Source of the DNA: Flagellimonas amphidinii
GTDB taxonomy: Bacteria; Bacteroidota; Bacteroidia; Flavobacteriales; Flavobacteriaceae
Direction of reading: 5' to 3'
DNA: 64,000 nucleotides
NCBI RefSeq assembly: GCF_013090115.1
Contig: NZ_JABFNN010000040.1
Location: 1-64,000, forward strand
Part shown: in pieces, positions 63,381 to 64,000 of the stretch
Numbering within the stretch: position 1 is the first letter of the stretch
How the letters are laid out: every line of letters begins with the position of its first letter
The notes under the pieces: model-generated
The model's database searches: none
What the model was told of the DNA's origin: nothing
The model's input: the letters and a program-made list of their open reading frames with translations, nothing else
Translations under genes and position numbers: made by a program

Positions 63381-63389
63381 TTTGCCAAC
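63381..63389. repeat. Right arm of 9-bp inverted repeat flanking the orphan gene
   Basis: TTTGCCAAC, 20 bases upstream of the orphan gene's start, pairs exactly with GTTGGCAAA at 62570-62578. Confidence 0.6.
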
Positions 63390-63399
63390 GTTTAAGATA

Positions 63400-63448
63400 C
63401 GGTCTCGTTTTAATGAGCTATATCGATCGATAAGTGAAGTTACAGGTT
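63400..63448. repeat. Right copy of cassette-flanking repeat
   Basis: CGGTCTCGT (63400-63408) and GAAGTTACAGGTT (63436-63448) repeat the left copy at 62450-62477 in the same orientation, but with 27 rather than six bases between the two blocks. The extra bases include a short palindrome, ATCGATCGAT. Confidence 0.65.
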
Positions 63449-63523
63449 TTTGAGCTAAAATTCCTACTGTGATTGATTAATAGGTAAACATTTAGCTTTC
63501 ATTTTAAACCCTTAAAAAAGAAC

Positions 63524-63531
63524 TACCTTTG
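63524..63531 (+). promoter_or_regulatory. Bacteroidetes -7 box of the pseudouridine synthase gene
   Basis: TACCTTTG matches TAnnTTTG exactly and lies 17 bp before the ATG at 63549. Confidence 0.55.
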
Positions 63532-63548
63532 CAAAAATTTTATGACTG

Positions 63549-64000
63549 ATGGCGAAATCAGACAATAACAGCAATAGAAGACCATCCCGAAGGGATGGCG
63601 GAGGCAACCCCAAAAAACAATACGGTAAAAACCGCTACAGTTCTGAAAAGAAGAGCGTTCCTCCTAAAAAATCCAATCCCAACGAAATACGTTTGAACCG
63701 CTATATTGCCAATGCGGGCATTTGTTCCCGAAGGGAAGCGGACACCTATATTGCTGCTGGCAATGTTTCCGTTAACGGCAAAGTGGTTACGGAGATGGGT
63801 TACAAAGTGAAACTTACCGATGATGTTCGTTTTGATGGAAGGAAACTAAATCCCGAAAAAAAAGAATATATACTCTTGAACAAGCCCAAGAACTTTATCA
63901 CCACCACGAGTGATGAAAAGGGTAGGAGAACGGTTATGGAATTGATTTCCAATGCCTCCAAAGCGCGTTTGTTGCCCGTTGGGAGGTTGGATAGAAATAC
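63549..64000 (+). CDS. rRNA pseudouridine synthase (RsuA/RluB family), 3' end outside the window
   Basis: About 150 residues are visible. A basic, disordered N-terminal extension (1-45, rich in Asn, Arg, Lys and Ser) is followed by an S4 RNA-binding domain (IRLNRYIANAGICSRREAD to FDGRKL, about 48-95) and the start of the catalytic domain (YILLNKPKNFITTTSDEKG). The catalytic motif LLPVGRLDRNT, which contains the pseudouridylating Asp, is just included. Extended N-termini are usual in flavobacterial members. The start is the ATG at 63549; the ATG at 63542 is out of frame. Confidence 0.93.
   Translation, partial: MAKSDNNSNRRPSRRDGGGNPKKQYGKNRYSSEKKSVPPKKSNPNEIRLNRYIANAGICSRREADTYIAAGNVSVNGKVVTEMGYKVKLTDDVRFDGRKLNPEKKEYILLNKPKNFITTTSDEKGRRTVMELISNASKARLLPVGRLDRN

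Noticed and set aside
62398..63548. Insertion sequence or transposon
   Set aside because: Repeats flank a single gene that lacks any transposase, integrase or DDE/Y-recombinase motif, so only a cassette-like interpretation is kept.

Overview
The window looks like chromosomal DNA of a marine Flavobacteriaceae bacterium (Bacteroidota); a Muricauda/Allomuricauda-like genus is possible, but the genus is a guess. The reasons are a SusC/SusD pair, TonB receptors with an N-terminal carboxypeptidase-like domain, many Cys-lipoproteins, FG-GAP/ASPIC lipoproteins, a mevalonate-pathway cluster, moderately AT-rich DNA, scarce Shine-Dalgarno sites, and repeated exact matches to the Bacteroidetes -7 box (TAnnTTTG) just upstream of genes. 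No rRNA, tRNA, CRISPR array, prophage or complete insertion sequence was seen.

Layout. 1-5.4 kb: a surface lipoprotein (cut by the window edge) and a TonB receptor, divergent from a PhoB/PhoR-like two-component pair; between them lies an 11-bp-phased GTTA repeat like a Pho box. 5.3-12.9 kb: a glycosyltransferase-like protein, trmB-LysE transporter-alkyltransferase-like protein, an Fe-S/redox group (Mrp, NifU-like protein, ferredoxin-NADP reductase, ferredoxin) and an ABC exporter. 13-25 kb: a penicillin-acylase-family lipoprotein, secreted and barrel proteins, a class V aminotransferase, a metallophosphoesterase-AraC-acyltransferase run, a large GAF protein, and an HD hydrolase fused to a Pycsar-type membrane effector domain. 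25.1-28.9 kb: a metallophosphoesterase fused to an Omp85-like barrel.

28.9-52.3 kb is the most notable region. A minus-strand run of eight genes (SusC, SusD, three tandem ~1,100-residue FG-GAP/ASPIC lipoproteins, a vanadium-haloperoxidase/PAP2-like lipoprotein, a GyrI-like protein, a propeller-like lipoprotein) stands divergent from a LacI regulator, a GH65 maltose phosphorylase and a GH13 lipoprotein. A near-perfect 16-bp palindrome with central CG lies between the two arms and is the likely LacI-family operator. A terminator-like palindrome followed by a new -7 box separates SusD from the FG-GAP triplet. This reads as an alpha-glucoside utilization locus coupled to an undescribed surface module. 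It lacks locally an inner-membrane sugar permease and beta-phosphoglucomutase.

52.4-64 kb: a small membrane protein, glycerophosphodiesterase, a HI0933-type flavoprotein, glpF-glpK, DUF1697, TspO, then the isoprenoid genes (mevalonate-diphosphate decarboxylase, mevalonate-kinase-like, UbiA prenyltransferase). A nitrilase and a very AT-rich orphan gene, the latter flanked by hairpins and shared repeats resembling a mobile gene cassette, lie between these and a pseudouridine synthase cut by the right edge. Where an upstream in-frame extension existed, starts were moved inward to signal peptides or to ATGs downstream of -7 boxes.
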